Shown: positions 38,914 through 48,914, numbered from the stretch's first letter. The stretch is DNA of 64,000 nucleotides from Vibrio diabolicus (GCA_001048675.1 CCKK01000002.1:124001-188000); one strand, 5' to 3'. The notes: generated by a model from the sequence alone, not told the origin. Translations and numbers: made by a program.

Positions 38914-38938
38914 GGCAGGAAGCGAGTCACTTCCTGCC
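38914..38938. other. intercistronic hairpin before GH92 gene 1
   Basis: GGCAGGAAG and CTTCCTGCC pair over seven bases, 16 bases upstream of the start of GH92 gene 1 on the minus strand. No T run follows. Confidence 0.55.
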
Positions 38939-38987
38939 ACTGAGTTAATCTATCTGCTTATTCTTTAAACACGAATTACATAAAACG

Positions 38988-41445
38988 TTACTGAGCTTGA
39001 AGCGCTTCTTGCTTGTCACCCGTCATGACGAAGTGAAGCTCGCCGCCCGCTTTGATTTCGCTGTGCTTGAAGGTGAAGTTGGCATCCAGCGGCTTGCCGT
39101 TGATGGTTACGGACTTCACGTACTTGTTGTGTGGGCTGTTGTTGTCTGCGATGACTGTGAACTCGCCGCCTTCCACTGGAATGGTGATTTCATCAAACAT
39201 AGGACGACCGATGGTGTAGACTGGATCCGCAGGCGTCACTTGGTAGAAGCCCATTGCCGACATCAAGTACCAAGAGCTCATCTGACCCACGTCTTCGTTA
39301 CCAATCAAACCGGTTGGCTCGCTGGTGTACATCTCTGACATGATGCGGTCTAGGTACTCTTGCACTTTCCATGGCTCATCCGTTAGCGCGTATAGGTAAG
39401 GAATGTGGTGCGATGGCTCGTTACCGTGCATGTACTGACCGATGTAACCCGTTAGGTCTGGCAGTTCTTCACCAGTGTTGGAAGAACGCGCATTAAATAG
39501 CTCGTCCAAGTCTTCACGGAACGCTTTCTCTGGCGTGGTGTCTTTGCCTTGCGCCAAGTCTGCTTGGTAGATTTCTTGTTTCAGACGGTTGAAGTCGTGC
39601 ATTGGTTGGAACTTCCATTGCCACGCGTTCCCTTCGGTGTAGGCAAACTCGTCCACGTAGTAAGGGTCGAATGGTAGCAGTGGGCATTTCTCTTTCATCA
39701 CACCTGAGCCTTCTGGCCACTCAACCATTTCACACTCATCTAAACGATCTTCATCAATCGGTTGGTTGAACTCCAAAGGCGGTTTGTTTGGTGATGAGCT
39801 TAACGGGTGGTTTTTCGGACGTAAGAAGCCCGTCTCGGCATCCCAATGGTTAAGCCAGTTGTCGGCACGAGTCATAAACTCTTCTTGCAGTTTTACATCG
39901 CCAGCCATGCGCGCGATTTCTGCCATTGCCCAGTCACCGTAAGCAAACTCAAGCGTGTAAGACGCACTGTTCCAGTAACCGTGATGAACAAAGCCGTTTT
40001 CTTCGTACACCTTCACTTGCACAACGTTTGCCGCGCCGATGTTGTTGTCTTCTGTCCAATCTGGGAATTCAGACGCCTCGTGGTAACGCACCGTAAACTC
40101 AGCCGCTTCTTTGGCAAGTTGTGGGTCGATGTCTAAGCCTTTCGCCATCGCGTCAGCAATGATTGAGACCGCAGGGAAGCCGATCATGGTGCCAGTGTAA
40201 TGGCTGTGCAGTTCCCATTTCGGCAAGATGCCACCGTCTTCGTATTTACGAATTAAGTCGTTGGCAAACTCTTCGGCACGTTCTGGGTCGATAATGGTTT
40301 TCAGTGGGTGCGCTGCACGGAAGGTATCCCACATGGAGTACACAGAGTAGTTTGGTGTGTCGCCCGCGTCTTTTTGAATGCGAGTACGCATCGCAGGGTA
40401 TTGACCGTCGACATCTTGGAAAATCATTGGCGCGATAGAAGCGTGGTAAAGCGCGGTGTAGAAGATCTCTTTCTGATCTTCCGTACCGCCAGATACCATC
40501 ATTCGGCTAAGCTCTTGGTGCCATGCGTCGTTGGCTTGAGCACGCGCAGTATCAAATGACACACCTTTCGCTTCTGCTTCTAAGTTCTTCTCCGCACCTT
40601 CTGTGCCTGTTGGTGACAAGCCTACTTGGATTTCTAGCGGTGTTGATGATGGTGCGAATTCTAGGTAAGCGATGGTTTTCACTGCGTCGATGTTGTCGTT
40701 GTTTACATCGATTTCGGTTTCTGCGCCGTCAACTAAAGCGATGGCTTTGACGATAGGTTGGTTGAAGGTGGCGTAGAAGTAGACGTGTTGGTTGTTCGCC
40801 CAGCCATTCGAGCTACGTAAACCGCGAATGGTGTAAGCGTCGATAAACTCCAAATCGCCCTTCATGGTGCGGTTGTTGAAGTGACCTTTGTTGAGAGTGT
40901 GGTCTAAATCGAACTTGATATGTGGCGTAGTGCCTTCTTTGAAGGTGTAGCGGTGGAAGCCAACACGTTGCGTGGTGGTTAGCTCGGCTTTGATTTCGCC
41001 TTTGTTCAGTTCAACTGCGTAGTAGCCTGCTTCTGCGGTTTCGTTGTCTTTATCGAAGGTGTTGAAAACGGCGTTTTCTTTCTTGGTGAAAGGCAGAACT
41101 AGGATATCACCAAGGTCGGTAATGCCTGTGCCAGAAAGGTGAGTGTGGGAAAAACCATACACTGGGATTTCAGTCAGCTTGCCGTGGTCGAAGTAACCGG
41201 CGGCAGAGCCCCAACCTTCCATTTCGGTATCAGGAGAAAGTTGCACTAAACCGTAAGGCACAACCGCCCCCGGGAAGGTGTGACCGTCTGCGCCTGTACC
41301 AATCAATGGATTGACGTATTGGGTTAGCGTGGTGTCGAGGGATGGTGTACCAGATTTGCTGTTGTCGTCGTCGCTATTACAACCAGCAAGACCAAACATG
41401 GCAGCGAGAATAGCGGTAGAGATAAGGGTTCTTTTTAGTTTTCAT
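38988..41445 (-). CDS. GH92 alpha-mannosidase lipoprotein 2, signal peptide frameshifted
   Basis: The mature enzyme is complete: YVNPLIGTGADGHTFPGAVV, GFSHTHLSGTGITDLGD, HYTGTMIGFPAVSIIADAMA, YMHGNEPSHHIPYLYALTD and GNEDVGQMSSWYLMSAMGFY. The start ATG at 41445 is followed by four A (41439-41442) where the neighbouring paralogue has three; the extra A shifts the signal peptide. Deleting it gives MKLKRTLISTAILAAMFGLA and a lipobox, 818 residues in all. As written, the only in-frame start is an ATG at 41399 within the signal core, yielding an unanchored enzyme. It is in a run with GH92 genes 1, 3 and 4. Confidence 0.88.
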
Positions 41446-41477
41446 TTTTATTGGTTCCACTGAAGTGAAGTTTTTTA

Positions 41478-41494
41478 GGGGGCTAGGTGCCCCC
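41478..41494. other. intercistronic hairpin before GH92 gene 2
   Basis: GGGGGC and GCCCCC pair over a five-base TAGGT loop between GH92 genes 3 and 2, with A rather than T following on the minus strand. Confidence 0.55.
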
Positions 41495-41518
41495 TTTCGT
41501 TATTTGGATGGGTATCGG

Positions 41519-44224
41519 TTACTGCGCTTTCATCGCTTCAGATTTGTCTGAAGTCATGACGAAATGCAGCTCACCACCGTCTTTCAAATCGCTGTGCGCG
41601 AAGCTGAAGTTGTCACTCAATTGTTTGCCGTTGATGGTCACCGACTTCACGTAGATGCTCTCTTGGCTGTTATTTTCTGAGGTGATGGTGAATTTACCGT
41701 CCGCGACTGGAATCACGGCTTTGTCGAACAGAGGACGACCGATCGTGTAACTTGCTTCGCCCGGTGTGACTTGGTAGAAGCCCAATGCAGACATCACATA
41801 CCACGCCGACATCTGACCGACGTCTTCGTTACCAATCAGACCTTCATGCGTTGGGTGGTAGAACTCGTTCATTGCTTGGTCGACGATTTCTTGTGTCTTC
41901 CAAGGCTCTGCCGTCCAGTTGTATAGGTAAGGCACGTGGTGATCAGGCTCGTTACCCATCACGAACTGACCGATGTAGCCCGACATGTCGTGTGATTGGC
42001 TCGTATCGGCGTTGGAGTCCGCATTAAACAGCGCATTCAAGTTGGCTAAGAATGCTGCTTTGCCTTGTTCGGTTACGTCTTCAGGAAGAGAGAAGTCTGT
42101 ACGGTCGATGTGCTCGCCGCCCATCACGTTAGCCAGGCCGTTCAAGTTGTGCGGAGCAAACCATGTCCATTGCCATGTATTGCCTTCGGTGAAGTCTTCA
42201 CCACGGTGCTCGGCGCGGTAAGGCCAGAACACGTCACTTTCGTTGAGTGCTTTGCGGTCTTTACACGCGTTGTAGTCCATACCGTCTGGGATAGACAGCG
42301 CCATGTTCTCGTCCAAACATTCGGCTTTCAGGTTGTTTGCCCAAACCTTGTTGCCGCTGTTCATGTAAGCCGGACGCATAAAGCCCGTAGCACCCAATGC
42401 GTTGCCTTTGGTGTCTTGCAGTTTGCCGTATTGCTCTGGGTTGTAATCGAAGTAGTTCTTGAACGATTCTGAGCGTGCCATGTAGCGGTCGTATTGTTGG
42501 TCGTTGCCCGCTAGTTTAGCGATCTGAGCGATACACCAGTCGTAGTAAGCATTCTCAAGACCGTAAGACACCGATTCGTTCACGAGCTCGTCGTATTTAT
42601 CGACTTTCAAGCCTTCCACATACCCCGGTTTGTCACCAGAGTCCGGCGCCCATTTGGTGTTAGCTGGAATAAAGCCGACGTCTTCTTGGTAGTCGTTATG
42701 ACGCGTCATGACCGTGAAGCGTTTGTCACCGTTCCAAGCGTCTTGGTAAGGCACCCAGCTCTCGGTTTTATCAAGGTTGAAGTTGACCGTTTCGTCAGCG
42801 GCTTTCAGTGCCAAATCAAACTCAGCAGCAGTAAAGGCTTCTGGGTGTTTGACCATGATATCGGCGATAACCGAAACCGCAGGGTGACCGACCATTTCAC
42901 CGGTGTAATCCGAGTGCAGTTCCCATTTTGGCAGCACGCCGCCCGTTTGGTATTTGTTCAATAGATCGCGTGCGTGTTCAATCGCGCGGTCTTTATCGAT
43001 GATGGTTTTCAGTGGGTGTGCGGCGCGGAACGTATCCCACATTGAGTACACTGAGTAGTTGACTAAGCCATCTTCTGCTTGGTGCACTTTGCCATCCATG
43101 CCACGGTATTTGCCATCGACGTCTTGGTATAGGAATGGAGCAACGAACGTACGGTAGAGCGAGGTGTAGAACATGGTTTTGTCGGCTTTGTTGCCGCCTT
43201 CCAGTTCAAACTCGCCAAGGATGTTTTCCCAAGCCACGCGGTTTTGTTGTACGACGTTGTCGAAGTCCCAGCCGTTGGTGTCTGCTTCTAGGTTTTTCAG
43301 TGCGCCGTCAACGCCAGTGCCAGAAATCGCCACTTTGACTACCAATGGCTCATCGCTCTTACCAAAGTTCAAATGCGTCAGGACATCGTTTGCGCGTTTT
43401 GCCAAACGTTCTGGGTCAGGTTCTGGTTCGCCCGGCATGGGTTTGTGCTCTGCGTAACCACGGTAATCTTCCAAGCCGACTTCGGTAGCGTCAGTTGGAG
43501 TCAGTTTGCTCTCAGAAGCCAGCTTGGTGTACAGGTTCTCTTCAATGATTGGATCAGAGAATTCTGCCGCGAAGAACACGGTTTGCCATTGACCCCATTC
43601 GTTTGAGGTACGCGCGCCTACGACGGTAGTGTCGTTAACGCGTTTGTAGTAGATGCTGCGAGAGTGGTTGCCGTATTGTTCCAACAGTTCGTGTTGCAGG
43701 TCGATACGTACTTTGCGATCTTCACCCGGTTTAAAGGTGTAACGTTGGAACGCCACGCGGTCGGTTGCCGACAGTTCAGCTTTTACGCCAGTTTCTACAA
43801 GGTCAACCGAGTAGTAACCAACCTCTGCCACTTCCGAGCTTTTATCCATGGTTACGGCATCGGTATTGAAGCCTGTGTATGGCAAGAAAGCGAAGTCGTT
43901 TAGGTCGCCTTTACCTGCGCCAGAAATGTGGGTCATTGAGAAGCCAGAAAGCAAGCTGTGTACTGGGTCGTATTCGACAGGCGAGCCTTTGCCATTCCAA
44001 CCGTTTGGATCGAAGTTATCTGGTGACGGTTGAATCATACCTTCTGGCATAACTGGAGATGGGTTGACGTTGCCAAGACCTTTAGTGCCGATCAAGGTAT
44101 CAACGAATTCCAAAGTAGGGGTAGAGATAACTGGAGTTTCTGGATCAGAGTCGCTGCCACAACCAGCAAGACCAAGCATGGCGGTTAACACTGCGGTAGA
44201 GAGTAGGGTTCTTTTTAGTTTCAT
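41519..44224 (-). CDS. GH92 alpha-mannosidase lipoprotein 3
   Basis: A 901-residue lipoprotein with signal MKLKRTLLSTAVLTAMLGLA and Cys followed by GSDSD. GH92 blocks present: FVDTLIGTKGLGNVNPSPVM, HSDYTGEMVGHPAVSVIADI, FVMGNEPDHHVPYLYNWTAE and GNEDVGQMSAWYVMSALGFY. It departs from its neighbours in the opening (GTKGLGN rather than GTGxxGHTFPG) and GNEPDHH rather than GNEPSHH, so its linkage preference may differ. The start is set at 44224; a longer frame to 44272 would overlap the hairpin. Intact. Confidence 0.93.
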   Translation of the reverse strand: MKLKRTLLSTAVLTAMLGLAGCGSDSDPETPVISTPTLEFVDTLIGTKGLGNVNPSPVMPEGMIQPSPDNFDPNGWNGKGSPVEYDPVHSLLSGFSMTHISGAGKGDLNDFAFLPYTGFNTDAVTMDKSSEVAEVGYYSVDLVETGVKAELSATDRVAFQRYTFKPGEDRKVRIDLQHELLEQYGNHSRSIYYKRVNDTTVVGARTSNEWGQWQTVFFAAEFSDPIIEENLYTKLASESKLTPTDATEVGLEDYRGYAEHKPMPGEPEPDPERLAKRANDVLTHLNFGKSDEPLVVKVAISGTGVDGALKNLEADTNGWDFDNVVQQNRVAWENILGEFELEGGNKADKTMFYTSLYRTFVAPFLYQDVDGKYRGMDGKVHQAEDGLVNYSVYSMWDTFRAAHPLKTIIDKDRAIEHARDLLNKYQTGGVLPKWELHSDYTGEMVGHPAVSVIADIMVKHPEAFTAAEFDLALKAADETVNFNLDKTESWVPYQDAWNGDKRFTVMTRHNDYQEDVGFIPANTKWAPDSGDKPGYVEGLKVDKYDELVNESVSYGLENAYYDWCIAQIAKLAGNDQQYDRYMARSESFKNYFDYNPEQYGKLQDTKGNALGATGFMRPAYMNSGNKVWANNLKAECLDENMALSIPDGMDYNACKDRKALNESDVFWPYRAEHRGEDFTEGNTWQWTWFAPHNLNGLANVMGGEHIDRTDFSLPEDVTEQGKAAFLANLNALFNADSNADTSQSHDMSGYIGQFVMGNEPDHHVPYLYNWTAEPWKTQEIVDQAMNEFYHPTHEGLIGNEDVGQMSAWYVMSALGFYQVTPGEASYTIGRPLFDKAVIPVADGKFTITSENNSQESIYVKSVTINGKQLSDNFSFAHSDLKDGGELHFVMTSDKSEAMKAQ

Positions 44225-44244
44225 TGTTTTTATTCCACGAGAAA

Positions 44245-44263
44245 AGGGGACACGAGGTCCCCT
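44245..44263. other. intercistronic hairpin before GH92 gene 3
   Basis: AGGGGAC and GTCCCCT pair over ACGAG in the gap between GH92 genes 4 and 3. Confidence 0.55.
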
Positions 44264-44271
44264 CAAAATCA

Positions 44272-46692
44272 TTATTCGCCTAGGTTGGCTTGCATTGCTT
44301 CAGACTTGTCAGCCGTCATCACGAAGTGCAGTTCGCCGCCTGCTTTGAATTCGCTGTGCTGGAAGGTGTTGTACACATCCAGAGGCTTACCGTTGATGGT
44401 TACTTCTTTGATGTACATGTTGTCTGGACCGTTGTTTTCAGCCGTTACCGTGAACGTGCCAGAGCCGATGTCTACCGTCGCTTTGTCGAAGATTGGACGA
44501 CCGATGCTGTAGGTTGGATCGGTTGGCGAGATTTGGTAGAAACCCAGTGCCGACATCAAGTACCACGCCGACATTTGACCTACGTCTTCGTTACCGATGA
44601 TGCCGTCTGGCGTCGGTTTGTAGAACTGGTCGTAAACTTGGTCTAGGTATTCCTGCGCCTTGTAAGATTCTTCAGTACGGTTGTACAAGTAGATAACGTG
44701 GTGCGAAGGCTCATTACCGTGAATGTACTGACCGATGTAGCCTGTCATGTCTTGGTGTGCTTCGCCGCCATTTGGATCAGCAGTAAATAGGTTGTTCAGC
44801 TTGTCGTTCAGACCTTGCGTGCCGCCCATGATTTCAGTCAGCTTGTCTAAGTCTTGCATGAACGCCCATTGCCATTGCCACGCGTTACCTTCTGTGTAGT
44901 AGAACGCGTCAGATTTGTAAGGGTCGAAGTCAGTTGAAGCGTATTTCAGTGCACATGGATCGCCTTCTTTCAGTTCTGTTGGTACGAAGAAGCCCGTGCC
45001 GTCTGCGTTACCTGCTTCTGCATCCCAGTGTTTCAAAGAGTTGTAAGAACGAGCTTTGAACTCTTCATACGCGTCCATATCGCCAGCAGCTTTCGCCATT
45101 TCTGCGATCGTCCAATCGTAGAATGAGAATTCCAACGAGTACGATACTGAGTTCCAGTTCGGGTAACGAACACACTGTTCTTTCTCGTGGTAGTTCAACT
45201 GACCTGCCATGAGTGAGCTTAGGATGTCGTCATGAATCTGTGGGTACTCATGCGGCGTGTATCGAGCTGATTTCACTGATGCGGTGTAAGCTTGCTCTGC
45301 ATCAATCAAGCCTTTGGTTACCGCGTCGCCCAAGATCGCTGCTGATGGGTAGCCGATCATGGTGCCGGTTTCTGAGCCGTGACCTTCCCATTTCGGCAGT
45401 AAACCAAACTCGTCGTTAGATTTACGAATCAAGTCTTTCACGTATAGCGTTGCTTGGTCTGGGTCGATGATGGTCCACATTGGGTGAACGGCGCGGAACG
45501 TATCCCACGTTGAGTAAATCGAGTAGTTTGGCGTGTCGCCATCTTTCAGTGTGCGCACTGTGCCAAGCATATCCACGTATTGACCATCCACATCGTAGAA
45601 CTCGATTGGTGCGATCATCATGTGGTACATGCCAGTGTAGAAGTTGGTTTTCTCTGCGTCAGTGCCGCCTTCAACTTTGATTTTCGCTAGCTTCTCAGCC
45701 CACGCGTATTCTGCGTCTTCTTTCACTTTTGCTAGGTCGAAACTTGGTGCTTCCGCTTCTAAGTTTTTCTGTGCACCTTGCCAGTTAACTGGAGAGATAC
45801 CCACGCGGATTTCAATTGGATCTTCGCCTGTGCCGAAGTTTAGGTAAGCGGTCAGGTCATCGCCTGAGTAAACCGCGCCATTGCGCATTTCGCGCGTTGG
45901 TTCTTTGTCTTGTTCACCCAATAGTGCTTTGGCGATTGGTTGGTTGAATTTCGCGTAGAAGAAGATGTCCTGACCTTGGTGATCTTGCCCTTGGAACCAA
46001 CCAGTTGAGGTTTTACGACCGCGAATGGTGTATTCGTCCACCACTTCTACTTTGTTCTTCAAAGACTTGCCGTTGTTGTTCATTAGGGTATGACCCAAAT
46101 CGAACTTCACGTTGCGGTCTGCGCCATCAGCAAAGGTGTATTTGTGCAAACCAACGCGTTTTGTTGCGCTCAGTTCTACTTCGATTTGACCTTGATTCAG
46201 CTTGGTTTTGTAGTAGCCTGCGCTTGCTTCTTCATTGGCTTTGTCGAAAGAGTTCAGCTGTGTGTTCGCCATGTCTGCGTAAGGCAGAACCAAGATGTCG
46301 CCTAAGTCCGTTGCGCCTGTACCTGAAAGGTGAGTATGGGAGAAGCCGTACAGCGGAACGTCAGTGTTAACCACTTCGCCAGTTTCGTAGTTAGATGAAT
46401 CCCAGTAGCCAGAAGCCGAGTGCCAAGGGTTAAGCCCTGATTCGTGATCAGTGTTAGAACCGATGAAAGTATCTGGAGACAGTTGAACTATACCTGCCGG
46501 TACCGTCGCGCCCGGGAATGTATGACCAGAAGCTGCTGTGCCGATCATAGGATCGACGTATTTCAATACCGCAAGATCAACAATTGGATCGCCCGGCAGT
46601 GAAGAGGAAGAATCGTTGTCGCTGTTACAGCCTGTCAGACCGACTAGACCACTGAGAACTGCGCAAGCGAGTAGGGAAGGTTTGAATTTCAT
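44272..46692 (-). CDS. GH92 alpha-mannosidase lipoprotein 4
   Basis: An 806-residue lipoprotein, the first of the run: signal MKFKPSLLACAVLSGLVGLT with Cys then NSDND. Family blocks: YVDPMIGTAASGHTFPGATV, GFSHTHLSGTGATDLGD, GSETGTMIGYPSAAILGDAV, YIHGNEPSHHVIYLYNRTEE and GNEDVGQMSAWYLMSALGFY. Exo-acting alpha-mannosidase, probably displayed at the outer membrane and releasing mannose to the periplasm. It lies 128 bases after the PTS gene, with a hairpin between. Intact. Confidence 0.94.
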   Translation of the reverse strand: MKFKPSLLACAVLSGLVGLTGCNSDNDSSSSLPGDPIVDLAVLKYVDPMIGTAASGHTFPGATVPAGIVQLSPDTFIGSNTDHESGLNPWHSASGYWDSSNYETGEVVNTDVPLYGFSHTHLSGTGATDLGDILVLPYADMANTQLNSFDKANEEASAGYYKTKLNQGQIEVELSATKRVGLHKYTFADGADRNVKFDLGHTLMNNNGKSLKNKVEVVDEYTIRGRKTSTGWFQGQDHQGQDIFFYAKFNQPIAKALLGEQDKEPTREMRNGAVYSGDDLTAYLNFGTGEDPIEIRVGISPVNWQGAQKNLEAEAPSFDLAKVKEDAEYAWAEKLAKIKVEGGTDAEKTNFYTGMYHMMIAPIEFYDVDGQYVDMLGTVRTLKDGDTPNYSIYSTWDTFRAVHPMWTIIDPDQATLYVKDLIRKSNDEFGLLPKWEGHGSETGTMIGYPSAAILGDAVTKGLIDAEQAYTASVKSARYTPHEYPQIHDDILSSLMAGQLNYHEKEQCVRYPNWNSVSYSLEFSFYDWTIAEMAKAAGDMDAYEEFKARSYNSLKHWDAEAGNADGTGFFVPTELKEGDPCALKYASTDFDPYKSDAFYYTEGNAWQWQWAFMQDLDKLTEIMGGTQGLNDKLNNLFTADPNGGEAHQDMTGYIGQYIHGNEPSHHVIYLYNRTEESYKAQEYLDQVYDQFYKPTPDGIIGNEDVGQMSAWYLMSALGFYQISPTDPTYSIGRPIFDKATVDIGSGTFTVTAENNGPDNMYIKEVTINGKPLDVYNTFQHSEFKAGGELHFVMTADKSEAMQANLGE

Positions 46693-46775
46693 TTTTAAAG
46701 CCTTGTAAATTGTAGGGTTATATAATTAAAAAATCAGGGGTATTACTAAAACTTAAAAACTTAAAAACTTGAAAT

Positions 46776-46800
46776 AGAGCCCTTTGGGGGAAAGGGCTCT
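46776..46800 (-). terminator. hairpin between PTS genes and the mannosidase run
   Basis: AGAGCCCTTT and AAAGGGCTCT form a perfect ten-base-pair stem over GGGGG, followed on the minus strand by ATTTCAAGTTTTT. It may terminate or attenuate PTS transcripts, giving the mannosidases lower or separate expression. Confidence 0.6.
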
Positions 46801-46820
46801 TAGGGGGAGGAGCTTAAGGT

Positions 46821-48221
46821 TTAAGCTTTCACAAGAGTCGCTGCATTACGCATCGCTTCTTTCGTTGAACACTCAACAACGTTTGCTTTTGCAAAGCGGT
46901 GAGCGTCTTTTACTTGGATATCGTGAGCTAGAATAACCAGCTTCGCGTTTGCTACATCTAGGTCAGTGATGCGGTTCTGGATACCGTTTTGACCTTGAGT
47001 TTCTACTTTGATTTTCAGACCCGCTGCTGCACCTGCTTTCTCTAGTGCTTTCGCTGCCATGAATGTGTGTGCTACGCCAGATGGGCAGCATGTTACTGCT
47101 ACGATGTCGTACTCGCCTTCGCCTGCTGCTGGAGCCGCTTGAGCTTGTGCAGGTGCTGCTTCAACGATTTCGTCTTCTGCTTCTTCTTCAGCAACCGGTT
47201 TCCAGAAGCCAACGATAACTGCTGTTGTTAGTGAGCCTAGTGCGATACCCACAACGTACATTGGGATGTTGCTTGATACAGGAGCTGTGATTAGACCGCC
47301 CCATGGTGCGTGTAGCAGTACGTCTGTTAGGAAGCCGAACACACAGCCAACGATACCACCTGCAACGATTGAAGGAAGAACGCGTACAGGGTCGTTTGCT
47401 GCGAATGGGATAGCACCTTCAGAGATACCGATAGAACCCATGATTGCTGCTGCTTTACCTGCTTCTTGTTCTTGCTTAGTGAACTTCTTCTTGAATAGGA
47501 ATGTTGCTAGCGCCATACCTAGAGGAGGCGTACAGATTGCGATACCAACACCACCCATTAGCCATGGTTGAGTATCAACTTGAGTTTGAGCGAATAGCGT
47601 TGCTACTTTGTTGATTGGACCGCCCATATCGAATGCAGTCATACCACCAAGAATCGTACCTAGAACCACTTTAGAAGCGCCAGCCATAGAAGCTAGGAAT
47701 TCGTTCATAGAAGCCATGAAGATCTTGATTGGCTCACCGATACCCCATAGAACGATACCTGCAGAGATAAGCGTACCAACAAGTGGGTAGATGAAGTAAG
47801 CGCCCAACGCAGTCATGTTAGCAGAAAGAGGGATCTTCTTAAGTTGTAGAACTACACCACCAGCGATAAAACCAGCGACGATACAACCTAGGAAGCCGCC
47901 GCCCATGTCAGCCATGATGCCAGAAGAGATCATCGCTGGCGCTAGTGCTGGTTTGTCTGCAATTGAGTAACCGATGAAGCCACCAAGAATAATTGGGAAC
48001 AACACCAGACCTTTAATACCGATATTAGAAATATCAGCCAATAACCCGTCTGCAGGAACCGCACCTTTACCGGATGCCATTACCGCCAGAGCCAGTAGTA
48101 CACCACCCGCAACGATAAATGGAAGCATGTGAGAAGTACCGAATAAAAGGTGACCTTTCATGGTACTTAGGATTTTTTTGAAATCGCTATTATTACTAGC
48201 TTGAGCTGTGATTGTACTCAT
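46821..48221 (-). CDS. fructose/mannose-family PTS transporter, EIIC then EIIB
   Basis: A 466-residue fusion. Residues about 15-340 are an EIIC with nine or so membrane segments (IVAGGVLLALAVMASGKGAV, GGFIGYSIADKPALAPAMIS, GGMTAFDMGGPINKVATLF, SEGAIPFAANDPVRVLPSIV). An Ala/Glu linker (about 343-370) leads to EIIB with the phosphocysteine site VTCCPSGVAHTFMAAKALEK, Cys379. FruA and most of this family have EIIB before EIIC; here B is C-terminal. It follows EIIA by 11 bases. Next to four mannosidases, mannose or a mannobiose-type sugar is the likely substrate, by inference. Confidence 0.92.
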   Translation of the reverse strand: MSTITAQASNNSDFKKILSTMKGHLLFGTSHMLPFIVAGGVLLALAVMASGKGAVPADGLLADISNIGIKGLVLFPIILGGFIGYSIADKPALAPAMISSGIMADMGGGFLGCIVAGFIAGGVVLQLKKIPLSANMTALGAYFIYPLVGTLISAGIVLWGIGEPIKIFMASMNEFLASMAGASKVVLGTILGGMTAFDMGGPINKVATLFAQTQVDTQPWLMGGVGIAICTPPLGMALATFLFKKKFTKQEQEAGKAAAIMGSIGISEGAIPFAANDPVRVLPSIVAGGIVGCVFGFLTDVLLHAPWGGLITAPVSSNIPMYVVGIALGSLTTAVIVGFWKPVAEEEAEDEIVEAAPAQAQAAPAAGEGEYDIVAVTCCPSGVAHTFMAAKALEKAGAAAGLKIKVETQGQNGIQNRITDLDVANAKLVILAHDIQVKDAHRFAKANVVECSTKEAMRNAATLVKA

Positions 48222-48232
48222 AATTTCACGCC

Positions 48233-48685
48233 TTATGAATTAATTAAAATATTTAGTATTTGGTTTTCGTCTTTTGCGTTATGAATATCTTCAATAAACT
48301 CTTCGCTAAATTTTCCGAATAATTCTTGAAGAACATAAATATGGTGGTCGGCACCGTTATCTGGTGAAGCAATCATGAAGAATACTGTTGGTTTGACTCC
48401 CTCTTCGTCGCCATACTCGATGCCTTCGTGCTTTACGCCAACGGCGATTGCAGGCTCTGTCACCGCTTTGCTTTTTGCGTGTGGGTAGGCGATGCCGTCC
48501 ATTGAAGTCACGCTTAATGCTTCACGTGCTTCGATGTCGGTTAAAAAATCCTCTTTGCTACTAATTCGATTATTTTCGAATAGCATCTGTGCTAGCTCTT
48601 CAAAGACTTCTTTTTTATTATTTGCTTGAAGGTTGCCGTTAATTAAATTGACGTTTGTTAGTTCTGTAATCATTTTATGACTCAT
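48233..48685 (-). CDS. PTS EIIA component, fructose family
   Basis: A 150-residue soluble phosphocarrier. The active-site loop SMDGIAYPHAKSKAV has the phosphorylated His69, and ALSVTS and the HHIYVLQELF segment fit the PTS_EIIA_2 fold. It takes phosphate from HPr and passes it to the EIIB domain encoded next. It is first in its transcript, with about 290 bases of A+T-rich sequence upstream. Confidence 0.93.
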   Translation of the reverse strand: MSHKMITELTNVNLINGNLQANNKKEVFEELAQMLFENNRISSKEDFLTDIEAREALSVTSMDGIAYPHAKSKAVTEPAIAVGVKHEGIEYGDEEGVKPTVFFMIASPDNGADHHIYVLQELFGKFSEEFIEDIHNAKDENQILNILINS

Positions 48686-48784
48686 TGGTACTGAAGTAAT
48701 GAGTCAAATTTAATTAATGAAGTGGTTTTCGGAAATAAGTAAAAAAAAACCAATAACTATACTTTTGTATCACTCAATCTTAAG

Positions 48785-48800
48785 TGTGATAGCCGTCATT
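48785..48800. promoter_or_regulatory. possible CRP site upstream of the PTS-mannosidase unit
   Basis: TGTGA, six bases, TCATT keeps the left half of the CRP consensus exactly and three of five positions on the right. It lies 100 bases upstream of the EIIA start. The gap 48686-48914 is otherwise A+T-rich with no sure promoter. Confidence 0.3.
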
Positions 48801-48914
48801 AATAATGCGGAATATTATAAAATTTATTATGTGATTTATATTCCAGTTATTTTGAAACAAATAACTAGACATGAAAATGAACTGGAGGAGGATCAATAGC
48901 CCTGGTTAGGATGC

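Noticed and set aside
41478-41494. Hairpin as a rho-independent terminator
   Set aside because: On the transcribed minus strand it is followed by A residues, not T.
48717-48899. 60-residue A+T-rich frame upstream of the PTS genes
   Set aside because: No ribosome site; lies in the probable promoter region; composition follows the local A+T bias.
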